Origin: Guyanagaster necrorhizus
Lineage: Eukaryota > Basidiomycota > Agaricomycetes > Agaricales > Physalacriaceae
NCBI RefSeq assembly: GCF_019112545.1
Contig: NW_025064896.1
Coordinates: 504,011-564,089, forward strand
Direction: 5' to 3'
DNA length: 60,079 nt
Both the position numbers and the translations under genes were made by a program. The notes below the pieces were generated by a model. That model worked only from the letters and a program-made list of their open reading frames with translations. It did not search any database and was not told the DNA's origin. Within the stretch, counting starts at the first letter, position 1, and every line of letters starts with the position of its first letter. This document shows, one piece after another, positions 13,270 to 22,889 of this stretch.

Positions 13270-13348
13270 GTGAGCCATCTCGTTTAATCTTCTAGTCCAT
13301 ACGTTACTCATTAGACCTGTAGCTACTGCCTCTACAGGTACTTAATAT

Positions 13349-13397
13349 AGTCCTTCTATGTCCTAACGTGTCAAGACTGAGCTACTGCTTCTACAGG
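13349..13397. repeat. Direct repeat copy B (33-bp unit plus 18-bp unit)
   Basis: This copy joins the two units head to tail, whereas in the first copy about 50 bp separates them. All three differences between copies are transitions (C/T, G/A, C/T), as expected of methylation-driven change. Confidence 0.75.
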
Positions 13398-13467
13398 CTT
13401 TGGATTCTAACACAAGCGGCTGCTCAACAGGTGGCAAGTAGTGCATCCCTACTTGACCTTTCCAAGC

Positions 13468-14010
13468 ATGGGTGTGCCAGCACCTCGACCTCAAGCTGAG
13501 ACGCTACAGATGCTCTTCAATGCATCTGAGGAGATATTTGAGGAGGTAATTCTCCTCGATGGATCCACCGCATTCGAGGCATCAGTGTTGGTCACCGAGA
13601 CACCATTCACCAACTCATACACTGTCAAAGGCAAATGGACAATCCCTCGTGATGGCATCGAACATCAAGTCGCAGTCATGGTGCTTCCATTCCAGAGTAG
13701 CACCTCATATGTGACGATTACAAAGATTAATCCTTGACTCTTCTTGCAGATAAGCCACCGATGTCCATCCTTATCTTGTGTGCAGTGCCGAGTCAAGAAC
13801 ACCAGTGAATACAGACTGCTTCCTGGTCTCGTCTGGGTGATCCTGGACAACACATATGTCTCAAGCATTTACATCCATGATATCATCACTGGAGACATCT
13901 TCAGCTGTACTCTCAGCAACGACGCTACTGCCAAAGCCATGCGTCTGGAGGGATTACTTGAAGGGTGTAAAGATATCGATTTCTTTCATTTGGTAGTCCT
14001 ACATGTATAA
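13468..14010 (+). CDS. Candidate unknown protein (two open segments)
   Basis: An open segment from ATG at 13468 to 13710 and another from 13750 to the stop at 14010 could be joined across a short GTGACG...TTGCAG gap of 39 bp. That is shorter than any secure intron here, so the model is weak. The first part reads as a beta-rich domain (AFEASVLVTETPFTNSYTVK); the second has a C-x4-C-x2-C cluster. No family is recognised. It may be a relic of a mobile element. Confidence 0.22.
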
Positions 14011-14085
14011 ATTGTAACAATTTTTATAAATTTGCACTTGTACCATCGAATTTTATGATTATTGTACATAGAAACATCTTGCATC

Positions 14086-16701
14086 TCAAATAACACCGTC
14101 ACTCCTGATAGCGCATTGGCCAAAATCATGCTTCGTAAGGCCCTCTGGCTTAGGAAGAATATCCTGCAATGCAACTGAGAATCAAAAATCAGAGGAATCA
14201 AGAATCGATATACTGACATGCTCGAAAATACCCGTAGGCAATGCCAGGGTTACACATGCATTGGGAGAATCCTATCTTATATGTCAAACATCCAAGAGGG
14301 TTAGTCGTGAAAAAGAAACGTACGACTATAGCTCCCACGTGACTCTCAATTGGGGCTGCCGATAAAAGGAGATCTAGATATTCGGTTTGTAGAAGCGACA
14401 TGCATATGTGAAACAGCGACTTACAGGCTTGTTCTCGAGCTATGGTGACCAGATGAGCATTATATCATCCAAAGATGTTAGAGAGAGGTTAGCACGTACT
14501 ATATCCAATCTGGTAGCATAATCGTAAGCCTGGACTGATGATGCTGTGGCCATGAATTTAGATCACCTTCATCAAATACGCAATAGCATTCAAAGCTGCC
14601 TGTTTATATGCCACGGTTCTATTGGGGACTGTGAAATGCAGGATTTGACAGGCGGCTCATAACTCACGCATCCATATTGTATTGTTTTCCATCTCCATCT
14701 GCAAAGGCCATCAGATCAACAATGGCACCAACAGGAGATACAGACATACGATAATCGACACTTATTCCCTCAAAGATAAGCTACATACGGAAAGTTAGCT
14801 CAGGCCAAAAGCGATTCGATACGATGTGCTTGACTTTGGAGGAGTACAACGGGTCGATTGGAGAAGGCTACCGATGCTCTAGGTCAGCTGCTGAAGTGAA
14901 TGAGCACATCCGGGAACGTACCATAAAGATGGGCTGTTTCAAAGCAAACTTCTCCACGCCGCCTTTGATAATGCTGGTACTAAAAGTTATGATGCCCGCC
15001 TACACGTTGTAATAAAATACCCCCCGAGCTAACATGGTTCGGCTCATACCATCTCAATAGCTCCGCAAAACGCGAGCTGCAGACATTCGGCTCAGCCCTG
15101 GGTCATTCAAATAGTTTGGCGCTTAACTTCTCCCTAGCAAGGGGAACAATATCAATATCTATAACTATAAAACTGACAGGATACACGTACATCTCCTTGG
15201 GAAAAATGCAAGTCACCGACCGACAAATTCGCTCCGGGAACGAACACCGGGAAATAACAACGAGAACCCCTGCAGAACACCAATCAAGAAAGTAGAAGGG
15301 GGGGAAAAATGGGTCACAAAGGACCTTGATAGGTTCTTGATCTATCCCCACGAGTCAAACAGTCTGTTGTCCGCGAAAAAAAAAAAACAAGAAGCTTGAA
15401 CGTACATCACAATTCCCCCCATGTTCCCTCCCGGGCACAGTCCTAGCCCCATTCTCCATAATCGATTTTCTCACCTCGGGGTCGAGATTATCCTGGCCGA
15501 CATACGCGCCCACGGGATTCGGCGCATACGCGACGGGCGGGACGGCATCTGCATGCTCTGCAATCAGCCCGCACTCGCGTTTGTTCCACGTAGCGAGAAG
15601 GTCGGCGGAGGGTGCGGTCCCGATCAGACCTGGGTGCGAGACCCCTGCAAAACGTACGCCGGGAATGTGTCGAGAGGTCGCGTACACGCCTTTGCGCTGT
15701 CGATCAGTGATACAGGACAAAGACAAGATTAGGTTAGGTTATGCGGGGGTACCTTTGAAGTCCCAGATGGCTTTCGCAGCACGGCTCTTGAACTCACGCG
15801 CTGGGTATCTAGTATCAGCAAATTGTATCTCGTGCGTAGGGAAAAGCACGAACCGAATAGTCCCCCGCCGTTTTCAAGTTCAAAGATTCCCTATAGAATA
15901 GGAACATCAGGGTGGTTTTTGATCAAGGGAAAGTTGGCGTACGGTGAAGCCCCAAGGCATCTTCTCGAACGGTGTCACTGATGAATGTATATTCAAATTG
16001 TGTTATCCGTATAGGAGAGAACGCCCCACCGTCGAGAATATCGACGACCAAGCAGTCGCCTGGTTCGGCGCCTTCGACGGCAATAGGCCCAGAGAGATTA
16101 TGAATCTTGGTGAGATCAACGTCCCTGATATCGTCACTGCCTACAGACCAAGTAGTAGCATATAGCATGCACCATTCATGATAAAACTCACTGTCATTGT
16201 TGCCAATTTGAGCGCCGGTCCAGTCTTGTCCCAGACAGTTCAGAGGGACAGATGCGATACGGAGCTGAGCTCATACCAATACATTCCACCTTGAATACCT
16301 AAATAGCCTGTGAAGAACTGCATATTTTCCCAGGAGCGAAGCGCGACTCACCTCGCCAGTTTTTACCGTCGCAAATGGGGGGATGTCCGGGCTAGAAGAA
16401 GCTGCTTCAAGATAATGGCAACTGAGAATGAGGGGACGTACTGCCAGCGATTATGTATACCCTTTGCAGTGTGTCAGATAAGAGACTACTTCTAGTATGT
16501 TGTGCAAACCTTCTGCTGGTCGGCCGGTCTGTCAATCGCTCGCTATATGGGCGGTTGTATACTTAGGACAAGGAGATTAACCACGAACATGAACGGGTCG
16601 ATCTAACAAAAGGCCTGTGTGTCAAGAACTGATATGGAATCACTTTCTGTACACACCTTCACCAAAGTCGGATGCGGGACAGAGTTTGCTTGCGTCGCCA
16701 T
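14086..16701 (-). CDS. Formamidase (FmdA/AmdA family), 26 exons
   Basis: Exons: 16657..16701, 16595..16602, 16510..16528, 16442..16461, 16352..16391, 16277..16298, 16192..16224, 16030..16140, 15943..15977, 15854..15890, 15753..15800, 15406..15689, 15325..15341, 15191..15269, 15128..15133, 15050..15076, 14922..14999, 14823..14867, 14750..14780, 14668..14698, 14567..14618, 14500..14509, 14425..14439, 14324..14373, 14218..14271, 14086..14163. They sum to 1275 nt (424 aa; family about 410). Family blocks lie in order: HNRWHPDIPPFATVKTGE, WTGAQIGNNDS, DVDLTKIHNLSGPIAVEGAE, VTPFEKMPWGFTGIFELENG, VRFAGVSHPGLIGTAPSADL, REHGGNCDIKNLSRGSR, VGDLHFSQGDGELAFCGAIE, GIFEHDILPK. The enzyme hydrolyses formamide to formate and ammonia in the cytosol, a nitrogen-scavenging step that can also handle formamide from cyanide detoxification. 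Exons of 6, 8 and 10 nt are required to keep the family sequence. Confidence 0.9.
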
Positions 16702-17097
16702 AGTAAGCAGGTAATAGTTAGGGAGAAGATAACGAATCCTGAGCGCATGACACCAAGAAGCTGCCTTTATGATAAGCTACCCTGGAATAGAATCACATCC
16801 ACGCGAGTCAAGCATCGCCATCATCACCTGAACGAATGACTCGGCATATACAACAAAGACATACGCATCGACTCGTCAGCTCTACGAGCCATTTCCTTGT
16901 TGGTCGCCGAGACTTGCGAGTTGTTGTCGATAGGAGATGCCGGCGATTGTCCAAGTCATCACGGGATACGATAAAGAGGAACACATTGAGAATAAGCGCA
17001 CATATACGCAGAGAAGTACTAGATACACAAGTTGAAATACAGACAAAGTTGGTGTGTGGGGGAGGGTATCAACTTGAAGGGGGAAAATTACAACTGT
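16702..17097. other. Intergenic spacer
   Basis: The plus-strand frame covering this spacer runs antisense into the next gene and has no motif of its own. The spacer should contain the formamidase promoter; I see no distinct TATA box. Confidence 0.4.
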
Positions 17098-18060
17098 TTA
17101 CAAACGCGGCGATGTCGCCTTTAAGGAATCTGAGGAGGGAAAAAAGAGCCTGCGATGGTAGTGTCGACGAGGCGACCCGGAGGCGGAACTCCAGTTCTCA
17201 AAGAAACGACCTTGAGAATCTGGTATTGGCGGTAGGGGCTTCAATTCGACGATATGATGAAAAGACGAAGGCGACATGACCGGTGCCGGGTCCTGGGATC
17301 ATCTCGTTGGTCACGATATCAACAAACAAACAAGAGAGAACAACTCACCCTAGTTCTTGGCTGATGGTGGTGGTGGTGATGGCGCGGTGTGTGTTTTGGA
17401 GAACGGTATGTAGAATGGCTCTGATTGGACGAGGCGGGGGTACGTTTTCGGGACCGACGTGTGCTTCCCAACGAAATGAAACTGAATATCGAAGCAGATC
17501 CGCGACTCCGCCGACGCGCATCTCTCAGTTTTTTCTAAGTTACAATTTTTTTTTTCACTTTCCGCTCCATTTTCCCAGTGATTCAATACATAGCTTACCT
17601 GAACGTCCTTAAGAAGCTGTCTCGCATTATCACACCACTCCTGCGGCTTCTGCCGACCTTTGGTAAGCTTTCGCAGTACTGGAGCAACAGTAAAAAGCCT
17701 AGAGGAAACATAAACTTAGCAATTCAGATTCCAGAAAACAAAAAAAAAAAGAAACAAAAAAAGGTTGGCTCACTGCGCCCATCTGGTATCCAACGACGGC
17801 ACATTCGACCCCAAAGACCCCCGATGCTGATGGATCAACTCTGAAGCATTTTTCAGATATCCGTGTCCTTCCACGACCTTGGACGCCTTGAGGTTGCGTC
17901 GTGCCGCGAATCGATTATTACGCGGATACCTGGGCTGCACAGGTGGCGGTGCCTTGCGCAGCTTTCTGGGCCTTCGAATGAAGGCCAGCAGAGGGCCCCT
18001 GTCCTCACGGGCGTCTGCATCGTCGAAACGGAGGTTCCTCGAAAGCCAGCTTAGGCTCAT
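17098..18060 (-). CDS. Uncharacterised basic protein
   Basis: Four exons (17774..18060, 17599..17698, 17349..17534, 17098..17292) give 255 aa. The N-terminal half is Arg/Pro-rich (PRKLRKAPPPVQPRYPRNNR). A helical middle reads VAPVLRKLTKGRQKPQEW and RQLLKDVQKKLRDARRRSRG, followed by a Ser/Arg segment, six consecutive His residues, and a Pro-rich tail (ELKPLPPIPD). The first two introns are long for the locus (75 and 64 bp) and contain poly-T runs. I do not recognise the family. High Arg content would fit a nucleic-acid-binding protein, but that is only inference. Confidence 0.5.
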
Positions 18061-18460
18061 CGTAGTAGGCGGTCGTCAGAGGTCATGGTAATAACCCACA
18101 AAAAAGGTCCGCGGAGCTTTACGTACTGAACCGAGTTGCCTCATGTTCATGTTCATGTTCAGGACATCAATTGCAATTCTCGTCCGCCGATCCCTATCAA
18201 GGAATCTTTTGTCTCTCTGCTCATCTGTCGACGATTCAGTTGTACATTCTTGTCTGATCTGCTCTAATGTTGTATTGTTGTCAACCAGCCATGGTCCTAT
18301 CGGTGACTCGGGTGGCTCAGCTTCTCGTCATTGCCACTTTTTTTTGGTCTGCAATCCAATACGGACAATAATGTATCTGTCCGTTATGTACTAGTCCTTA
18401 CTCAGGACGCCCCATATAAGATGGTACCTTTCTTTCAGTTCCCCCCCCCTTAGATTCACA
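18061..18460. promoter_or_regulatory. Divergent spacer with TATA-like element
   Basis: This spacer separates a minus-strand and a plus-strand gene. CATATAAG at 18413..18420 lies about 40 bp before the ATG at 18461 and is followed by a C8 tract, a plausible TATA/initiator arrangement. A GTTCAT triple repeat sits at 18141-18160. Confidence 0.5.
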
Positions 18461-19000
18461 ATGAAGTTCTCCTTAAAGGCACTCAACAAGGTGGCCCAGC
18501 GCAGATCTATCGGTCTCAAAAAACATTTCCTGACCAAGTTTATACAGGACGCATTTCCAAGCCATGATCAGGGCTGCGACCCGGATGCTCAAGCTCAAGT
18601 ACAAGATATACCCCACGGCCAGGTCCAAGAGGTACCAACGGAGGATAACCAATCGCCTATCTGCCGCGTCCATCCTCCAGCCGCGACCGAGGACGAAATC
18701 GAACCACCATGGGTATGGGGCCCAAAGCACACACTACTTCTGCGAGAGCCGGAGGAACCGTCCTTCCCCCCAGACAACGACGACCCCGATCCACTACTCT
18801 TCGTCGACCCATGGGATTTCCTCCTAGTCCACTCCGAGGGTTTACCCCACCCCAACTCGGAACCTCCTCCAGACTCGGTCCCCAGGCTTGGTTCCTTTGA
18901 CTTCGAACTGGCAGAGTCGTCGTCTCTGGAACTAGACCCGAGTCCGAGCGAGGTAATGCTGTACTGTTCCAGCCTTTCTGGCTCATGGTCCCATGCTTGA
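18461..19000 (+). CDS. Uncharacterised acidic Pro-rich protein
   Basis: A single-exon frame of 179 aa. The first 30 residues are basic and amphipathic (MKFSLKALNKVAQRRSIGLK), which could be a mitochondrial presequence. The rest is acidic and rich in Pro, Ser and Asp (EEPSFPPDNDDPDPLLFVDP), probably disordered. The shadow frames on the other strand are also open here because of codon bias, but only this one is preceded by a TATA-like box. No family recognised. Confidence 0.5.
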   Translation: MKFSLKALNKVAQRRSIGLKKHFLTKFIQDAFPSHDQGCDPDAQAQVQDIPHGQVQEVPTEDNQSPICRVHPPAATEDEIEPPWVWGPKHTLLLREPEEPSFPPDNDDPDPLLFVDPWDFLLVHSEGLPHPNSEPPPDSVPRLGSFDFELAESSSLELDPSPSEVMLYCSSLSGSWSHA

Positions 19001-19364
19001 CATCGTGCAAGCCACCATGAATCAGACCCCCAAGTGATCGTGTTGTGACAGTCTATTCCTCCTTATTCTTGTAATGATAAGGAATCTTACAAGAATCATG
19101 TTCCATCATCTCATCCCGGGTCTATTGCTGTTTTTCACAATACAGCCAGTGCATCGAAAGATCCAGCCCCTTGATCAGTTACCATTACACTTCGAACATG
19201 AATGTAAAGACCAATTCAGATTCTCTTCCCCTTTGCTTCTTTCTTGTTTTTTTCGCACCACAGCATCTCAACGCGTCATGTACAAGCGCGTGACAAGCTT
19301 TGTCATTACATCAGAGGGGACATGCGTGTGAAGCGAAGGTGTAAGGAACCTGCCTTGCCCACTC
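19001..19364. other. Intergenic spacer
   Basis: No coding signal was found. It should carry the 3' end of the acidic protein gene and the promoter of the exonuclease gene; no clear TATA box is seen. Confidence 0.4.
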
Positions 19365-20369
19365 ATGTCATCCAAGGAATACATCCTATGTGACAACGCT
19401 GGGGAAGTAGCAGTAGCCGTGCCAGTTCTCTCCAGCTACACCCATCTCGCAGTAGACTGCGAGGGTGATCAGCTTGGCTGTAGAGGCGGGCGTCTATCCC
19501 TTCTAACTATAACCCCCATTTCCAACGATGCGCCCATCTACATATTCGACCTCCTCAGGCTGAAGAGGAAAAATATGCGGCGAATCTTTGATCTCCTCCA
19601 AGATGACTCGCGCGTGAAAATATTCTTTGATGGAAGGATGGACTATAGTGCGCTGTGGCATGAATATGCCGTTTCCGTAGCCGGTGTCATCGATCTCCAA
19701 CTCGCAGATTTGCATTCCCGCCAGGACCGGGGGGAAACAGAGTCTATGCGGTTGGATCGCATTCGTGCTTTTCTTCCGCCAAGAATGGTCGCGGAAAGTC
19801 CAGACGAGTACCAAATGTTGATTTGCTTGTCGGGTCTGGCACGCTGTGCTCGAGAACATCTACAACATGACGAGAGAAAAGCTAGTGGTCAGTGGACCAT
19901 GGAAACCCATCTCGTATCCATAACTAATACATACCTTTGCTCAGTCGATCACAGGAAGTGGCTCAAACGACCTTTATCGCAAGAGCAACTCGGATATGCT
20001 GCCCAGGATGCACAACTCATCGAAAGCGTCTACGAGCACTTCAAATCCCAAAATTACCTCACAGAAGAACTCCCAGAGCAAAGCGAGCGGTACATCACGT
20101 TCTGGGAAGCTGGGAAGCCGGAAAAATACCGGCATTTCGATTCTCACTGTTTGTTGCCTTTGGACATCATCGATTATGATGCTGGAAAACCCACACACAG
20201 GTGTGCAGGGTGCCGGCGATTTCTATCCGTGGACTGTTTTCCCGACGAAAACACCAGCTCGGGAGGGTTGTATTGTTGGGTATGCAATGCCATTCTGCGG
20301 AAGGAGGCATACGACAAGCAAAAGCACAACAATTCAAAAGGTGGTGGTAGACGCGGCCGTCGGCGTTAA
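19365..20369 (+). CDS. EXD1-like 3'-5' exonuclease-domain protein with C-terminal Cys cluster
   Basis: Two exons (19365..19884, 19945..20369) give 314 aa. The DnaQ/RNase D-like fold shows exonuclease motif I (HLAVDCEGD, D31 and E33), a central FFDGRMDYSALWHEY/VIDLQLAD segment resembling motif II, and motif III YAAQDAQLIESVY (Tyr and Asp of the DEDDy type), preceded by HRKWLKRPLSQEQL as in EXD1/WRN-like exonucleases. A C-terminal CxxC...C...CxxC cluster (HRCAGCRRF, YCWVCNAI) may bind zinc, and the tail GGGRRGRRR could contact nucleic acid. The 60-bp intron is a multiple of three and has no in-frame stop, so a retained form would add 20 residues. The RNA or DNA substrate is unknown. Confidence 0.8.
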   Translation: MSSKEYILCDNAGEVAVAVPVLSSYTHLAVDCEGDQLGCRGGRLSLLTITPISNDAPIYIFDLLRLKRKNMRRIFDLLQDDSRVKIFFDGRMDYSALWHEYAVSVAGVIDLQLADLHSRQDRGETESMRLDRIRAFLPPRMVAESPDEYQMLICLSGLARCAREHLQHDERKASGQWTMETHLVSITNTYLCSVDHRKWLKRPLSQEQLGYAAQDAQLIESVYEHFKSQNYLTEELPEQSERYITFWEAGKPEKYRHFDSHCLLPLDIIDYDAGKPTHRCAGCRRFLSVDCFPDENTSSGGLYCWVCNAILRKEAYDKQKHNNSKGGGRRGRRR

Positions 20370-20660
20370 GCTCGCATGTTCTGTTGTTCGGGTGGTGTAT
20401 GTACTGAGCTTGTGGATAAAAAAAAAAGCACCGTTCGTCCTATTTTTCGTCGTAGTAGCAGTTAGTATGTTGACATTCTGATCGAAGCGAGCACTATGTA
20501 ATATATGGTCAGGGTTCTTGCGAAAATAAAAGGTAGCGTCAGCGAGCCCGTCGCACCAAGGCGAGTCCAGAGGTACGGCAAGATATCTAATCAGCGTGGG
20601 CGTGCATGCTGTTGCTCAAACACAACACCAATAGATATGATGCAGCTGTGCTGCAGTGTC

Positions 20661-21208
20661 CTATGAGAGTTCAACCTCACAATGGGGATAATAAGAACGG
20701 ACATGAGCGCCGGTCATCGGGCAACGCGTCTCTTCAGGTGCCCAGTAAGAATGATGTGTGACCATGATCTTAGGAGACCTTACCGCCACAACACGATGGT
20801 CCCAATCTCTCTAGAACCGGATAACATAACGTTGTCCTGACTGAGTGGTCAGGTGTTGCACACTCGCACCCGTACTGCCAACTTGTATATAGTATCAGAG
20901 TTAAGAAGCACATGGATTAAGGCGCATACAAAACTTACGTTGACAAGTCATTGGAGCAGTTGTCGCAGTCTTGAGCACCCGTAATGAGCCACCTGTTCGA
21001 GATGAGCTCATACAGATAACCGGAAGCACAGAGTTGAGGGGATAAATATTTTGTCGTCGAATGAGGCCGTCGAAAAAAAAAAAAGACGTGATTCGAGAAG
21101 TGAATGCTCAAGCCGTAAGCTCGTCACTCGGGACTCTGCGAAAATGAGTCTTCCGAAGACAATAAGCGCGCAAATCAGCTTCAGCAGGACAGGAGTAGAA
21201 AGAGACAT
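20661..21208 (-). CDS. Small secreted cysteine-rich protein (candidate)
   Basis: Exons 21128..21208, 20939..21006, 20784..20881 and 20661..20731 give 105 aa. The first exon is a signal peptide (MSLSTPVLLKLICALIVFGR). The mature part is Cys-rich with the pattern DCDNCSN, TWQYGCECATPD, LCYPVLERLGPSCCGETRCP, then HCEVELS and stop; eight or more Cys suggest disulfides. Splice sites downstream (GTAAGT, GTAAGG) are strong. The first junction is doubtful: the model needs a 121-bp intron, while reading straight through gives a plausible continuation (QLCASGYLYELISN) in a frame separated from the signal peptide by a T12 run. Agaricomycetes secrete many such small proteins; function unknown. Confidence 0.5.
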
Positions 21209-21726
21209 ACAAAGAGAAATTCTGAGACTTACGTAGACATTCCAGCTAATACGCTGCTATACCTTCGACCACCCGGGGTGAACTAACATACATGTTCTGA
21301 AACAACCACTCTGGTCCAGGTGGACCCGGGAGGTAGAATGGAGCTGAAAGGATTCTTGTAAATTGTTCGGAAGATTGTGCATTCCGAAACTCGACTCTCC
21401 AAGCAGTAGCCCGCTGTCATTCGTGGGACGAGGACTGTTCTGAACGCTGAGCTCCAAGCGCGCGGATACGGAATCTAGAGAATGTACCAGAGTCTGGGCC
21501 AATATGGCGGTGGAAGTAAGTGAAAGAGAGAACGTTGGCGGCAAGAAACGCCGCTCGCTCGTCGACGTCAGTCCGAATCGGACTTGATTCATGACGTCAG
21601 GCGAGTAGATGAAAGGCCTCGGCCGATCGGTTCCACACCGGTGCTTTGCCATCGGCCCGCTAGCCGAATAGTTGTCTGTCAGCTCCTAGAACAAACAAAG
21701 TTTCTCTCCTTTCCCACCGACGCGCA

Positions 21727-22078
21727 ATGTGGTGGCCATTCACGTCATCAGAGCCCAAGAAAAAAGAAAGCGCGCCTCTCCGACAAGATCGCCAGAAATG
21801 CTATGAATTCCGAGATGCGTATTTTGCCTGTTTGGACCATGCAGGTGTTGTGAAAGCTGGCGATGAAAAGCCGAGTGGGTCATGTCTCTCTGAAGCGAAG
21901 AATTACGAGAAAAACTGCGCGCAGAGCTGGGTAGGTACTCTTTTTTGTCGTGTTGCGATCATTCCGGTTCTGACGAGATAAAAAGATTGAATACTTCAAT
22001 CAACGGCGAGTGATTGCTGAAGCACAAAAGGAACGGCTAGCGCAGGCGGAGACGCAGGCGCAGAATGCTAGGAGATGA
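21727..22078 (+). CDS. COA6: Cytochrome c oxidase assembly factor 6 homologue
   Basis: Two exons (21727..21930, 21986..22078) with a 55-bp intron give 98 aa. The CHCH-type twin Cys motif is complete: C25-x9-C35 (CYEFRDAYFAC) and C53-x10-C64 (CLSEAKNYEKNC), the CX9C/CX10C spacing that marks COA6. SWIEYFNQRRV directly after the second pair matches the conserved family end. COA6 acts in the mitochondrial intermembrane space in copper delivery to the COX2 CuA site. The C-terminus is an extended Gln/Ala/Glu helix. The gene is divergent from the secreted Cys-rich protein. Confidence 0.92.
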
Positions 22079-22889
22079 CGGAATGACGAGAGTAATGCCT
22101 AGTTTGATGTTTCCGTGCAGTAATCACGCCTCATTTCGTTTCCTGTACGACTCCTAGCACCGTTCGTGTTTTATGCCGTTCTCAGCTCCCAACTGCGCCT
22201 ATAGTTGTATATGGCCCTATTGTTCTTTAATTATGTATCACTTAGATCATCAACCACAGCCGATGTTTCGGCCCCCAGCTCTCCCCAATACCCGAAGGTA
22301 AGCAATGTGGATCACACTGATATGAAATCTTGGTTGATGCTTTCCCACTGATGAATGGAAAAAAAAAAAAAGTGGACCGTGGTCAAGGTGCGATTGTTTG
22401 ATTTGACATTCATTAAAACTGACTTGTATATTACTCAGACGTATTTATATCACCCAACTTTTCAATAAACGAACAAGCCTTCTGCATTTTCTCCTGTGAT
22501 GGCTGGTGTCGATCAAACCATTTGCCGCCAAATCACAAGCAACATACGAAACCAAATCATTCAGTGATAATCAGGACCCAAGTCTACCTCATTCATCACG
22601 CAGCCTGCTCCAATCTTCTCCGATAATCCGAGTTATTATGGGAACTTCTGTAACCAGCACCTGGCCGTTTCTTCTCTTCGCGGACCCCAACCGTTGCCCC
22701 TGTACCGAGATCTAGGTCGGGTCCGCTGATCAGCATTACGATCGACTCCAATTTCCAACCAACTCAGTTCTTGGACTGGACTCGTATATATTATACGGGC
22801 CCACTTGATACCATCGCGGGACAGTGCCTCTGGAATCAGGTTGCCCACTTTTCTCTATAAGTGCTGTCTGGACCTGGCGCCTGTCTATA
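22079..22889. other. Intergenic stretch
   Basis: It contains an A12 tract near 22361 and no frame with coding character. It should hold the COA6 3' end and the promoter of the next gene. Confidence 0.4.

Larger units (their letters stand above)
12180..14085. other. 1.9-kb repeat-bearing stretch without a confident gene
   Basis: The left half has only short frames. The right half holds a pair of short direct repeats and a candidate open region, listed separately. The sequence texture (many CATC/GATG and TTCCAT words) differs from the neighbouring genes and recalls decayed mobile DNA. Confidence 0.4.

Noticed and set aside
16836..17279. 147-codon plus-strand frame rich in Arg
   Set aside because: It lies opposite the last exon of the minus-strand basic protein, which has coherent splice sites; the plus frame has none.
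18657..19010. Minus-strand frames opposite the acidic protein
   Set aside because: Three frames are open because of base composition; only the plus-strand one has a TATA-like box and a sensible start.
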